Source: JABCYV01 sp963696025 (GTDB lineage: Bacteria; Acidobacteriota; Terriglobia; Terriglobales; Acidobacteriaceae). Taken from it: a stretch of 64,000 bases of DNA. Below, piece by piece: positions 53,976 through 62,855 of this stretch; within the stretch, counting starts at the first letter, position 1, and each line of letters starts with the position of its first letter. A program made the position numbers and the translations under genes. A model generated the notes under the pieces. That model made no database searches, was not told the DNA's origin, and saw nothing but the letters and a program-made list of their open reading frames with translations. Where the stretch lies: assembly GCA_963696025.1 (NCBI GenBank), contig CAVOII010000015.1, positions 1-64,000 on the forward strand, written 5' to 3'.

Positions 53976-54039
53976 TTGGCCAACACTAAACTTGCGAGTC
54001 TAATTCGATCCCACGGGACGAGACAGAGAGGAAAACACT

Positions 54040-54846
54040 ATGAATGCACTTAAGGCGAACTACTTCGATGCCTACCGCAGTCTGAAGCTCACGCGAGATG
54101 CCAAGGGTGTGCTCGTCGTTGAATTTCACAGCAACGGCGGCCCATGCACCTTCTCGGCACTCCATCACACCGAGGTTGTTGATGCGTTTCACCGGATTGC
54201 ACAAGATCGAGCGAACAAGATTGTGATCCTGACTGGCGCAGGCGGGGACTTCATTATTGGGGTCGATTGGTCATCTTTCGGCGACGTCGCCGATCCGGGC
54301 GTTTGGAGTCAGATTCACGACGAAGGCACTCAGGTTCTGGAAAACATCGCCAACATTCGCGTGCCGGTCATCGCGGCCATCGAGGGACGCGCGCATATTC
54401 ACTCAGACTATGCCCTGCTCGCCAATGTGATTGTGGCGGCTGAGGCAGCGACCTTCCAGGACGTGGGGCATTACGCGGCGGGCGTCGTGCCCGGCGACGG
54501 AATCTTTACCACGTGGAGTTATCGCGCTGGAGCAGGACGAGCCGAAGCGTTCCTTCTCCACCCACAGCCGCTGCCAGCGCGCACGGCCCATGAATGGGGA
54601 GTGGTCGCGGAAGTAGTGCCAAATGGTAAAGCGCTCAGGCGCGCGCAAGAATTGGCGGAGATATACCTGCAGGCTCCGGAAGTGACGCGCCGCGACACGC
54701 GCGTCCACTTCATTCAACCTTTGAAGGAGCGCATCGTGCATGAAGTTGGCTACGGACTGTCGCTCGAAGGAGCATCCTCGGCCGCCCTCATTAAATCAAA
54801 GCAAGCCAACACAGAGCGTGCACCTTCTAAAGAACAAGTCGCATGA
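54040..54846 (+). CDS. Enoyl-CoA hydratase/isomerase family protein
   Basis: 268 residues with a crotonase-type core: GVLVVEFHSNGGPCTFSA, IVILTGAGGDFIIGVDWSSF as the first oxyanion region, and VPVIAAIEGRAHIHSDYALL near 115. The second catalytic loop reads QDVGHYAAGVVPGDG, without the common Glu pair of hydratases, so the reaction may differ (hydrolase or decarboxylase type). It is followed at its stop by an epimerase remnant (ATGA). Confidence 0.8.
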   Translation: MNALKANYFDAYRSLKLTRDAKGVLVVEFHSNGGPCTFSALHHTEVVDAFHRIAQDRANKIVILTGAGGDFIIGVDWSSFGDVADPGVWSQIHDEGTQVLENIANIRVPVIAAIEGRAHIHSDYALLANVIVAAEAATFQDVGHYAAGVVPGDGIFTTWSYRAGAGRAEAFLLHPQPLPARTAHEWGVVAEVVPNGKALRRAQELAEIYLQAPEVTRRDTRVHFIQPLKERIVHEVGYGLSLEGASSAALIKSKQANTERAPSKEQVA

Positions 54847-55089
54847 ACGAAGAAGCTTCACCGGCCATTTATCGTCGCCGGCAATCTGGCGCGCGAGAAG
54901 GGCGTTTCAGCCTATGTGGGGGATGGACGCAACCGCTGGGCCGCGGTGCACCGGCTCGATGCCGCTCATCTTTACCGGCTGGCGCTGGAGAAGGGCGCGG
55001 CAGGAGCCAGGTATCACGGAATTGCCGAAGAGGGGCTGCGGTTCCGAGACATAGCCGATTTCGTGAACCATCCCTCGCATAGTCGATAA
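54843..55089 (+). pseudogene. Remnant of an atypical SDR/NAD-dependent epimerase
   Basis: In the frame ending at TAA 55087-55089 the sequence reads KGVSAYVGDGRNRWAAVHRL, DAAHLYRLALEKGAAGARYH and GIAEEGLRFRDIADFVN. This is the C-terminal third of 3-beta-HSD-like atypical SDR proteins. The N-terminal part with the Rossmann motif is missing, and an ATG frame overlapping the previous stop is in another register. It is a decayed gene. Confidence 0.65.
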
Positions 55090-55161
55090 TAAAGATGTCC
55101 GGCCTCGGTCACTTCAACCGTTACTAGAGTGGAAGTTACAACACAATCGGGAGAAATCACA

Positions 55162-55503
55162 ATGAGCGACTTTACATTCTTGTATCGCGGCCGAGACACC
55201 AATGCATCACCCGAACAAATGCAAAAGACCATGGAGAAATGGCGTGCCTGGTTTAAGCAACTTGGGGAGGAGGGTCACCTCAAGGACATCGGACACCCTT
55301 TGGAGAATATGGGCAAGGTAGTCAGGGGCAAACAGAAGTCTGTGACCGACGGACCGTTTGCGGAGACCAAGGACGTGGTCGGAGGCTTCACATTGATCCA
55401 AGCTCGGGATTTGGAGCATGCCGTAGAACTCTCCAAGGGCTGCCCGATTCTCGAAGTTGGCGGTTCGGTAGAAGTTCGTCCAATCCAAGTCCTGAACATG
55501 TAA
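55162..55503 (+). CDS. DGPF (YCII-related) domain protein
   Basis: 113 residues. YCII-type alpha/beta fold with GHLKDIGHPLENMGKVVRGK, the family motif SVTDGPFAETKDVVGGFTLI, and the C-terminal VGGSVEVRPIQVL. These proteins are typically encoded next to ECF42-type sigma factors, and here the sigma gene follows directly after the stop codon. Function unknown, perhaps a small-molecule sensor for the sigma factor. Confidence 0.9.
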   Translation: MSDFTFLYRGRDTNASPEQMQKTMEKWRAWFKQLGEEGHLKDIGHPLENMGKVVRGKQKSVTDGPFAETKDVVGGFTLIQARDLEHAVELSKGCPILEVGGSVEVRPIQVLNM

Positions 55504-55808
55504 ATGGAACTCACCGACCATCTCTTTCGGCATGAGGCCGGCCGCATGGTCGCGGTGTTAACACGCCTCTTTGGAGTCCACAACCTGGCGCTAGCAGAAG
55601 ACGTTGTTCAAGATGCCTTCTGTCGAGCGCTGGAAGGGTGGTCATTCCGAGGGGTGCCGGGGAATCCTGCCGCTTGGTTGATGGCTGCTGCCAAAAATCG
55701 CGCACTGGACGCACTACGCCGCGAACGAACCGCGCGAACGGACTTGTGCCGCGCTGCTGGAGGGACGGCGGCCATGAATGAATTTTGCGCCAGAGAGATC
55801 ATGCCTAG
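55504..55808 (+). pseudogene. ECF42-type sigma factor, truncated at an IS element
   Basis: Starts directly after the DGPF gene. Region 2 is clear: MELTDHLFRHEAGRMVAVLT, LAEDVVQDAFCRALEGW and PAAWLMAAAKNRALDALRRE. After residue 80 the frame departs from the family (a shift near 55740; the piece NEFCAREIM resembles the family's NELFAP-EI segment). It is cut by the IS at the CTAG of 55805. Regions 3-4 and the usual long C-terminal extension are absent beyond the IS. The gene cannot give a working sigma factor. Confidence 0.75.
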
Positions 55809-57095
55809 CAGGCTGCTGAAAAACTACTCCTAATCCACAGCCGACTATGGTACGAGAAGGCATGCGAGGAGACGATCAGCAGCAGAATCATATGTTCAGT
55901 TACTTGTCGCCCGAGATGCGCGTTCGCCAAGATCATCCGCTGCGCGCTATCCGAGCGATGGTGGACGAAGTCCTCACTCAACTCTCGCGGCGGTTCGACA
56001 CAATGTACGCCCGCGTGGGCCGTCCGTCGATTGCGCCCGAGAAATTGTTGCGAGCGCAGTTGCTGCAAATGTTGTACTCGATCCGCAGCGAGCGCTTGCT
56101 GATGGAAGAGATGGACTACAACCTGTTGTTCCGTTGGTTTGTGGGGCTGAACGCGGATGATGACGTATGGGACGCGACGGTGTTCACCAAGAATCGCGAC
56201 CGCTTGCTGGAGGCCGACATCGCGAAAGAGTTTCTGGCGCGGGTGGTGGAGCAAGCGCGGGCGAAAGGTCTGACGTCGGATGAGCATTTCACCGTCGACG
56301 GCACGCTGCTGGAAGCGTGGGCGAGCGCCAAGAGTTTTCAGCCCAAGGATGGGAAACCGTCGCCGCCGGACGATCCGGGCAATCCCACGGTGAACTTTCG
56401 TGGCGAGCGGCGATCGAACGAGACGCATGAGTCGAAAACTGATCCCGAGGCACAGCAGGCGCGCAAGAGTGAGGGGAAAGAGTCCAAGTTGAGTTACAGC
56501 GGGAACCTGTTGGTGGAGAACCGCAACGGACTGATCGTGGACGCGGAAGTCTTCCAGGCCAACGGAACGACGGAACGCGACGCGGCCCTGGTGATGCTGG
56601 AGCAGATTCCGGGAACGAAGCCTGTGACGGTGGGCGGCGACAAAGGGTTTGACACGCGCGGGTTTGTGGCCGAGTGCCGGAATCTGCGGGTGACGCCCCA
56701 CGTCGCGCAGAACCACGCCCGACCGGGCGGAAGCGCGATTGATGGCCGCACCGCGCGCCACCCTGGATATGCGCTCAGCCAAAGAAAGAGGAAGCGGATC
56801 GAAGAATGCTTTGGCTGGTTGAAGACGATTGCGCTGATGCGGAAAGTGCGCCATCGTGGGGTCTGCAAAGTGGACTGGATCTTTACCTTCGCTTGCGCGG
56901 CCTACAATCTGGTGCGCATGCGAAACTTGGTGGTGGCCGCAGTTCCGGCGTTGTAAGTCAGAGTCGACGTGTGTCTCGCGCAGCATCGAGTTAGAAGCAG
57001 CAGTCGAAAAAACACCGGAAATCGAACCCATCGACATCATCAACGATGAGCAATAGAAAGAAAAACCCGCTGCACCTCAATTTTTCAGCAGCCTG
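55809..57095 (+). mobile_element. IS5-type insertion sequence, complete (1287 bp)
   Basis: Perfect 15-base terminal inverted repeats CAGGCTGCTGAAAAA at 55809-55823 and, inverted, at 57081-57095. CTAG stands on both sides (55805-55808 and 57096-57099), which fits the 4-base CTAR-type target of IS5 elements. One transposase gene fills it. The flanking genes are not two halves of one gene (see findings). Confidence 0.9.
55847..56956 (+). CDS. IS5-type DDE transposase
   Basis: 369 residues. N-terminal DUF772-type DNA-binding domain (MFSYLSPEMRVRQDHPLRAI; LLRAQLLQMLYSIRSERLLM), then the DDE catalytic region: HFTVDGTLLEAWAS with the first Asp, VTVGGDKGFDTRGFVAEC with the second, and RIEECFGWLKTIALMRKVRH with the Glu (the Y-(2)-R-(3)-E-type region). 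All three acidic residues seem present and the frame is uninterrupted, so it is probably active. Confidence 0.92.
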   Translation: MVREGMRGDDQQQNHMFSYLSPEMRVRQDHPLRAIRAMVDEVLTQLSRRFDTMYARVGRPSIAPEKLLRAQLLQMLYSIRSERLLMEEMDYNLLFRWFVGLNADDDVWDATVFTKNRDRLLEADIAKEFLARVVEQARAKGLTSDEHFTVDGTLLEAWASAKSFQPKDGKPSPPDDPGNPTVNFRGERRSNETHESKTDPEAQQARKSEGKESKLSYSGNLLVENRNGLIVDAEVFQANGTTERDAALVMLEQIPGTKPVTVGGDKGFDTRGFVAECRNLRVTPHVAQNHARPGGSAIDGRTARHPGYALSQRKRKRIEECFGWLKTIALMRKVRHRGVCKVDWIFTFACAAYNLVRMRNLVVAAVPAL

Positions 57096-57977
57096 CTAGG
57101 GCCAGTAAGGCGTATTTCAAGGAAGCGCCGACGAGATCAGCGTTGCGGCTGCCTACCAGGTGGGCTACCACTCCTGGAAGGCTTGGATCCCCAGTCCGCA
57201 ACCCGGGAAAGACCGTACAGATTCCCAAAAGAAGCCCAGCCCACTTCAACCATGGGAAGCGCCTATCCAGAGGCGATTGCAGCGGGAAAACTGCAAAAAA
57301 AGATAGAAGAGCGGACACAGCATCCCGAAAAACACCGCGCGAAAAGCAAACGCAAATGCGCGGAGTGGAGGAGAGATGGCCACGGGATTGAAAAAACTTG
57401 GGGCGGCGACAAATGCGCAGAACAGCAATGCCAGAAGCCATGCATTCGGTTCCTCCAGCCTCAAGAACAGGACGGTGAATGCCACCAGAAGAAAAGGAAT
57501 GGGGAATGATCCCGTGATTTGCAGCGCGGAGGACCTGGCCAGGCTCTCGGACGTTCCAGCCAGCGCAGCAGCCCGAAAGACGCCATGCAGAATCAGTGGC
57601 TCGGGCTCACTGGCGCGCTCGACGGTTAATTCCACCGGGTCGCCTGGCCGACCACGGACATAGGCCTCGTCAGAACCAATGTCGGTGTCTAGCGCTCGCC
57701 CATTTACGCCAATAATGCGGTCGCCAACGCGCAGGCCGGCGCGTTCCGCAGGGCCTCCTTTCACCACATCTTCGACTGATTGCGAGTGCGTTCTCTCGTC
57801 ATACTGGGGGTTGTGGTGGTTATTGAAGCCGAGTTCCACTGCTGGGCGCGAGCGACGCACAGCGTACATCCAGGGGGAACCGTAAACGATCGCAACCACG
57901 GCAAACAGGGTCGCCAATGTTGCCAGGAACGGTTTTCGGAGGGACGCGCGCCCGCGCATGATTTTAAGTGTCGGCAT
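57096..57977 (-). pseudogene. PDZ-domain multi-TM sensor protein, truncated at the IS and frameshifted
   Basis: Signal anchor (LATLATLFAVVAIVYGSPWM), then a PDZ domain (VEDVVKGGPAERAGLRVGDR; IIGVNGRALDTD; RGRPGDPVELTVER). Several TM helices follow (FPIPFLLVAFTVLFLRLEEP; AWLLALLFCAFVAAPSFF; CPLFYLFLQF). A missing T in a T run near 57290 shifts the frame to SPLDRRFPWLKWAGLLLGIC and further on. The sequence stops at the IS end. Such proteins usually continue into a kinase or SpoIIE phosphatase output domain, which is lost here. Confidence 0.72.
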
Positions 57978-58310
57978 CGCGCGTAGTCATCCGGGCGAAT
58001 CCTATGCCCTGCTTCCCGATGCCGTCAAGAACCACACCGCCCGAGTCACGGGCTAACCGGAACTAACCGCCGACGACTTATCGGCCGTCAGTCAGAATAG
58101 CGCCTTCCGGAGTTGATCTCTCTCACCGATCCGGCACACAACTCGCACACAGCAACAGTCCGGATCCAGCTTTCAGAATCGAAGTGAAGGCGTCTCAGCT
58201 TCCGGTTTGCGGACAAACCAGCCCTTTGAATTATGAAGCCAAAGAAGAGTGCTGAAGAAGGCTTCTTAGTTATGGTGTTGCATTTGGAAGTGCGGACCGT
58301 CAGCATGGCC
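57978..58310. other. Gene-free region with one copy of a dispersed repeat
   Basis: No coding frame with family features. The region carries one copy of the 54-base repeat (58042-58095) and, further right, an imperfect inverted repeat GAAGCC...GGCTTC (58232-58266) with a 23-base loop. Confidence 0.4.
58042..58095 (+). repeat. 54-base dispersed repeat, copy 1
   Basis: This block matches 62323-62376 at 50 of 54 positions in the same orientation. It begins CGAGTCACGGGC and ends CGGCCGTCAGTCAG. The left edge of this copy extends into a hairpin GCCCG-AGTCA-CGGGC that the other copy does not keep. Confidence 0.8.
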
Positions 58311-59387
58311 TCAGCTTAGGCCACGGAAGAAGGCGGACAAGTCCCCTGCGACCGCCGCTGGTTCCTCAGCCGCGGCGAAGTGCCCGCCGTGCGGAAAGAC
58401 TGTCCAGCGCTGGATGTTGTATAAGCGCTCCAAATACGAGCGCGGCAGTTCGCCCTCGGGAACGGTCTGGTGCGCGAAAACACCAAACGCCGTGGGAGTG
58501 TTGACATAGCTGGGATCGACCGGATGCCAGCGATTGTCCCAATAGTCGCGCATCGACGAGGTGATGCTCTGCGTGATCCAGTACAGGGTGAACGTGGCGC
58601 AGAGGAAGTCGTCGGTCGGCGTAACATCGCTCCACGAGTGCCACTTCTCACCCACGTAAGCCGCGAGCCCTGCCGGGGAGTCGTTGAGTCCATAGCCGAC
58701 AGTCTGCGGCTTGGTGGACTGGATCGCGCTGTAGCCCCGCTCCGTCATATCCCAGCCCCGGTTCACCGCAAGGTACGAACGCTCAGCATCGGACAGCTCC
58801 GTATCGTCCACCACGGGGGCGAGATCCGACTCCAGTGTGGTGAGATGGATCCCGATCACCGACTCGGGATGGTCTAGCGCAAGGATCGTCGTCACCCCGG
58901 CCCCAAAGTCATAACCGCTCGCACCATAGCGGGAATACCCTAGCTCAGACATGAGCCGGTGCCAGCGCTCCGAGACGTACCGGTAGTTGATGCCGACCTT
59001 GGATGGACGCGGCGAGAAACCATACCCCGGCAGGGAGGGTACGACCACGTCAAAGTGCTCGAGCATCGGCAGCATATCCATGTAATCGAGGAAACTGCTG
59101 GGCCAGCCGTGCGTGAGAATGAGCGGCACACTCTTACCTGATGCCGCACGCTGGTACACAAAGTGGATGTCCTCCCAAGTGAAGTGGTCGAACGCGTTGA
59201 GCCTTCGCTCCCAGCCACGCCAGTCGAACTCGTGGGCCCAATAGGACACGAGGCGTCGTAACCAGTTCAACTCGGTGCCCTGTTCCCAACCTATACCGGG
59301 TATCTCGTCGGGCCATCTTGCATTGCGCAACCGTGCCCGCAAATCATTGAGCACTTCATCCGCGACGTGAATCCGAAATGGTTCCAC
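58311..59387 (-). CDS. Epoxide hydrolase (alpha/beta hydrolase with N-terminal EHN domain)
   Basis: 358 residues from a GTG preceded by GAGGGGG, giving the family-typical start VEPFRIHVADEVLNDLRARL. The EHN lid part (WGWEQGTELNWLRRLVSYW-like region) is followed by the oxyanion motif LILTHGWPSSFLD, the nucleophile in SGYDFGAGV, and the catalytic His in FPHGGHFAAAEEP. It opens epoxides to diols in the cytoplasm or periplasm; no signal peptide is seen. The open frame continues upstream to 59609, but that part has no match to the family. Confidence 0.88.
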   Translation of the reverse strand: MEPFRIHVADEVLNDLRARLRNARWPDEIPGIGWEQGTELNWLRRLVSYWAHEFDWRGWERRLNAFDHFTWEDIHFVYQRAASGKSVPLILTHGWPSSFLDYMDMLPMLEHFDVVVPSLPGYGFSPRPSKVGINYRYVSERWHRLMSELGYSRYGASGYDFGAGVTTILALDHPESVIGIHLTTLESDLAPVVDDTELSDAERSYLAVNRGWDMTERGYSAIQSTKPQTVGYGLNDSPAGLAAYVGEKWHSWSDVTPTDDFLCATFTLYWITQSITSSMRDYWDNRWHPVDPSYVNTPTAFGVFAHQTVPEGELPRSYLERLYNIQRWTVFPHGGHFAAAEEPAAVAGDLSAFFRGLS

Positions 59388-59706
59388 TACAATTACCCCC
59401 TCTTGGCCATAGCCAGTGGAAACGGAAAGCGCAGGCAATGTCGCACGGGTCTCGTCGATCACTGTCGACGAATAGACATGGGGCGTTGCGGCCCGGATCA
59501 ATCCCGTTACGACATCGTTTAGATCATGCCCCTTTTCTCCCGGACGATAATGTCCTCTACCGTGGGTGAATGAGTCTAAGAAACTGCCGACAGCGGTCTT
59601 TATGAACAACTCTTCGGCCTAGATGATCCCGTCTGGATCACGCAAGCATCAAGTAATCCCAAGGAAAGGTTTGCCGACCATCCGGAATCTACCCAAAACG
59701 AGGCAT
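59388..59706. other. Region upstream of the epoxide hydrolase gene
   Basis: The hydrolase frame stays open to 59609 on the minus strand (segment RGHYRPGEKGHDLNDVVTGL and others) without recognisable homology. It could be a remnant fused in frame. No other gene is seen here. Confidence 0.3.
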
Positions 59707-60165
59707 TCAAAAAGCGCTCCGATGCCTTCTGCGCAGATACAGCGTAACCCAGTCGCCCAATTGAAGATGGGCCTCCTCTTCGGAGATGTTCTCGGCCGCC
59801 TGAAGGACTTCAGGTGGAACCCAACGTGGAAACGGGATCGTGCGAACTCTGTGGGCCCCCGACGGGGTGTGCTCCTCCTGCAAAGCAGCGAGAGTCTTCT
59901 TGTCCAAAGAACTCGCCAAACGAACTATCGCTGGCCAGAGTCGGCGATGAACGTAGGTAATCTTTCCACCCACCAAACGGCACACGAGAACCTCATCGCA
60001 ATCGCGTACGGTGCGAGTTGCCCGGAAGATTGCGCGCCCCTTTTTGTGTCCCCACCAACTGCCGCGAATCGGCTCACCGGCTACGGCGTCGGCTAGATTA
60101 GGTCTAGGTCCTCGACCTCCTTCTAACACGACCCCGTGCTGTTCAACGAATGGTATCGGATCCAT
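59707..60165 (-). CDS. Conserved hypothetical protein
   Basis: 152 residues with features I associate with a conserved bacterial family of unknown function: AVAGEPIRGSWWGHKKGRAI, VLVCRLVGGKITYVHRRLWP, ALQEEHTPSGAHRVRTIPFP and ENISEEEAHLQLG. No catalytic pattern can be named. It is on the same strand as the VOC and arginase-like genes, in a loose cluster. Confidence 0.65.
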   Translation of the reverse strand: MDPIPFVEQHGVVLEGGRGPRPNLADAVAGEPIRGSWWGHKKGRAIFRATRTVRDCDEVLVCRLVGGKITYVHRRLWPAIVRLASSLDKKTLAALQEEHTPSGAHRVRTIPFPRWVPPEVLQAAENISEEEAHLQLGDWVTLYLRRRHRSAF

Positions 60166-60206
60166 ATAAGGGCTGGCCTTGCGTGTGATGTAATCGGCCC
60201 GGCTGT

Positions 60207-60546
60207 CTAAGTGCGTTTCAGTATCTGTTCGATCTCGAACGTTAGCCCGCCCGGTCCCTTAAGATAGGCGGCGCGTCCGCCCCACGGCCGATCTTGCGGC
60301 GTCTCGATCGTCTCCGCGCCCCGTCCCGTGACAGTACGATAACCTGCGTCGCAATCCGCACTGTCGAAGCCGAGTGTAACCACGCTGTCAGTAGGCGCTG
60401 CGTCCAGGAACAGACCAAACTCGCCGAATCCCAACCCAGGCCATCCGCTCGTTGTGAAACATGGGGTTGACCTGCCACACCTGTTCGAACCAGCGGGCCG
60501 CGGCCGCCAAGTCCCGCACACGGCAATGCACATGTGACACTTTCAC
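60207..60546 (-). pseudogene. VOC family protein with one frameshift
   Basis: A GTG after GGAGGAGG starts VKVSHVHCRVRDLAAAARWF and continues to NERMAWVG. A shift near 60430 moves to a second frame with FGEFGLFLDAAPTDSVVTLG and PWGGRAAYLKGPGGLTFEIE, the typical end of VOC proteins. Joined, it has about 112 residues. It could be a sequencing indel. Confidence 0.7.
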
Positions 60547-60580
60547 AGGCCTCCTCCGAACGTGGACATACCATCCTTCC

Positions 60581-61594
60581 TCAGCTGGGTAGCAGGGCGA
60601 GTAACCGCGACAGATCTTGAGCGAATCTCTGAATGGTGGATCCATCTTCGGCACCGTGGTCCGGGTTAATCTCCGTCAGAGTCAATCCAGCAATCTTCGG
60701 GCTCTTAAGAAAAACCTCCAGCAACTCCAGCGTATGGCTGTACGACAGCCCCTTGTTTTTCGAATAATTCTCTGCCAATGGCAGATCGTTAAAATCAATC
60801 ACATCGACATCCAGGTGCACAAGCAGCCGCTCAAACTCCATCGCCCATTTGGATAGGATCGTGTCTGCACACCTAATGGGGGACTGGGCGGCATCGGCTA
60901 GATGCGTCGTAGCAATCGAAAGATCCCGGATGGCACTGCGCTCCCACTCCGTTGCGCTGTCTGCGTCGAATCCAACGAGATGAACCTGCGCTGGGAGAAT
61001 CAGAGGAGAGCGCGGTCCACAGGTTGCCAATTGGGGAATGGCCCCGTTCAGCCCCAACATGTGCGCCACTCCCATCCAGTCGAGCGCGCCGTCTGCGGTT
61101 GAGGCCGGAGTATTCATGTCAGCGTGCAGGTCCATGTAAATCAGGCCCAGGCTCGCGCACGTCCTCAGATTCGCCGCTACCACTCCTAACTCGACAGTGC
61201 AATTTCCCCCGATCACAACGGGAATGTGCCGTTGAGTCACCGCTTCCGATAAATGGGCGTCGGTCTCCTGGACGCAGGCAGTGACTGCCTCCCAGTGCTG
61301 CGCCAGCGGATCCTTTCTATCAGGACGCCAGCGCCGCACGGAAAGATCGCCATAATCTACGACCGTCAGACCCTCCTCCCGAAGCATTTGCGGAAAGCCC
61401 GCGTCTCGGAAGGCTTGTGGAGCCTTCTCCTGTCCAGGGCCGTACGACCCGAGACTGGTGGGAACTCCGACATAAGCGATTGTCCGGCCCACAGTGATCT
61501 CTCCACTTCTGACAGCACCGTAACCATCATACACGTTGTTGCTGGTTATCTGAGGCTCTTCACTGATCACCACGGTGCTCACAATGCTGTTCAC
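60581..61594 (-). CDS. Arginase/agmatinase family ureohydrolase-like protein
   Basis: 337 residues from a GTG; the upstream AAGGATAGGAT could be the ribosome site. Metal-binding motifs of the family are in order: VVIGGNCTVELGV near residue 130 (where most members have GGDH or GGNH), IYMDLHADMNTPAS near 155, and LVHLDVDVIDFNDLP near 245. The final LTEINPDH is also typical. The first His ligand is replaced by Cys, which may alter the metal site. It may hydrolyse a guanidino compound and release urea, which would feed the urease encoded elsewhere in the window; this is an inference. Confidence 0.85.
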   Translation of the reverse strand: MNSIVSTVVISEEPQITSNNVYDGYGAVRSGEITVGRTIAYVGVPTSLGSYGPGQEKAPQAFRDAGFPQMLREEGLTVVDYGDLSVRRWRPDRKDPLAQHWEAVTACVQETDAHLSEAVTQRHIPVVIGGNCTVELGVVAANLRTCASLGLIYMDLHADMNTPASTADGALDWMGVAHMLGLNGAIPQLATCGPRSPLILPAQVHLVGFDADSATEWERSAIRDLSIATTHLADAAQSPIRCADTILSKWAMEFERLLVHLDVDVIDFNDLPLAENYSKNKGLSYSHTLELLEVFLKSPKIAGLTLTEINPDHGAEDGSTIQRFAQDLSRLLALLPS

Positions 61595-61620
61595 TGGCAG
61601 AATCCTATCCTTATATTGTC

Positions 61621-62235
61621 TTAGCCATTTCGTGCACGGTACTGCCTCGTCTTCGCCAAGTTTCCACAGACAGCCATGTCGCACCACCGCCGCGACCTGT
61701 TCCTTGATTGGTCCACAAACTTCCAGCCGCAATCGCGGGCTCGGCACGTCTTGATGCGCGCCGTAGGAAGATTCTTCAGAAACGAGAGCGCCGCTGCGGT
61801 CACTCGGAGGCCGGGAAGTTCCAGCGCTGAAATATCCCGGTTGATTGTGAATTCGATCTTGTTGCTTCTGACGATAATCTGCTCAGAAACGGCCAATCGG
61901 CGCCTCCATTCATCAAGCACTGAGAGATCGCCGGGCTCGGGGGGCTTACGACGTTCGAGCGAGTCTACGAGACGCCACAAAGCGAAACGTAGCTCTTTCA
62001 CTGAAGCCAGAACCCGCTCGGCCGCAGCGGGCGAATCCTTAGCACGACGAGCAGCAGCGTTCTGCTCTCCTTCATCGAGTACACCGCACGTCCGAGCCCA
62101 AACAAGGAAGTTGGCTATATCGGGAACCCAGTCTTCCGGGTCGCTATTCCACCCTGATACCGTGTTCACTAGCTCCAGGGCGAGGTTGCCCCCGACGATG
62201 TCGCGTGGTATCCAGCTGTGATTAACCAGTGTCAT
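61621..62235 (-). CDS. CGNR zinc-finger / ABATE-domain regulator
   Basis: 204 residues. N-terminal ABATE domain (DIVGGNLALELVNTVSGWNS) and C-terminal zinc finger with CRARDCGWKFVDQSRNRSRR, then WCDMAVCGNLAKTRQY. The hallmark CGNR is CGNL here; the cysteines needed for zinc are all present. These proteins are thought to be stress-responsive transcription factors. It lies 26 bases upstream of the arginase-like gene on the same strand and may regulate it. Confidence 0.87.
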   Translation of the reverse strand: MTLVNHSWIPRDIVGGNLALELVNTVSGWNSDPEDWVPDIANFLVWARTCGVLDEGEQNAAARRAKDSPAAAERVLASVKELRFALWRLVDSLERRKPPEPGDLSVLDEWRRRLAVSEQIIVRSNKIEFTINRDISALELPGLRVTAAALSFLKNLPTARIKTCRARDCGWKFVDQSRNRSRRWCDMAVCGNLAKTRQYRARNG

Positions 62236-62322
62236 TGGAATAATCTATGTAACCATCGTAAGTATATTTGCAGGTGACAAGTACAACTTTACTCTAGGAA
62301 GGGTCTCGCGGTCAATTGCGGT

Positions 62323-62376
62323 CGAGTCACGGGCAAACCGGAAATAACCGCGGACGACTGATCGGCCGTCAGTCAG
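62323..62376 (+). repeat. 54-base dispersed repeat, copy 2
   Basis: Second copy of the block at 58042-58095, with 4 differences. It lies at the 3' side of the HNH remnant, overlapping its last codons on the minus strand. Confidence 0.8.
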
Positions 62377-62695
62377 CCCATTCTTGTCGATCCTTATCTC
62401 GCCATTGTTGCACCACCAGTGATGTTGCCTGGATATTATCTGGGTGGTCGTCTCTCCAGGCTCTGCCCATTCCCTTTGGTTCCTTGTGGTCGGGCACAAT
62501 GTCGGCGTAGTCCGTGAACTCTTCGTTGCAAATCGGACAGATTCCGTTTTGTTCGGCGATCTTCCGATTCATCAGTTTCCTCATCTCTGGAGCTGATCGC
62601 AGTTCTGATACCCTCGCGGGTGGTGGGGATCCTCCACCCGCTGAAGTCCGAATCTTATGAGCCGGGGCTTGGGAAGAGTGTCCCGGCCACAGCAT
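62369..62695 (-). pseudogene. HNH endonuclease remnant
   Basis: The core is recognisable: RKLMNRKIAEQNGICPICNE, FTDYADIVPDHKEPKGMGRA and DDHPDNIQAT, with Cys-x2-Cys and the DH pair. A frameshift near 62425 separates the final HWWCNNGEIRIDKNG (read in another frame), which holds the last Cys/Asn. The N-terminal 35 residues are Pro-rich without homology. It is probably a decayed mobile HNH gene. Confidence 0.6.
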
Positions 62696-62855
62696 GATAT
62701 TGATCTATGAATCGGGCAGATTTCGAGTCTCATGGCTGGTCTTCTGCACTTCCTTGGGGGTTATGTGCTGAGGCAACCTGCCGCAGCCGTCAAGCGGGCA
62801 GGCACACACAGACATCGTCAGTCTGGCAGTCTGTCTTCGATAGAATTGCGATGGG

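Noticed and set aside
55805..57043. 412-residue open frame on the minus strand across the IS
   Set aside because: It is the antisense of the transposase gene and has an unnatural Arg/His-rich composition without family motifs.
58042..58095. Integron attC site
   Set aside because: The 54-base repeat lacks the paired RYYYAAC/GTTRRRY core sites and no integrase gene is near.
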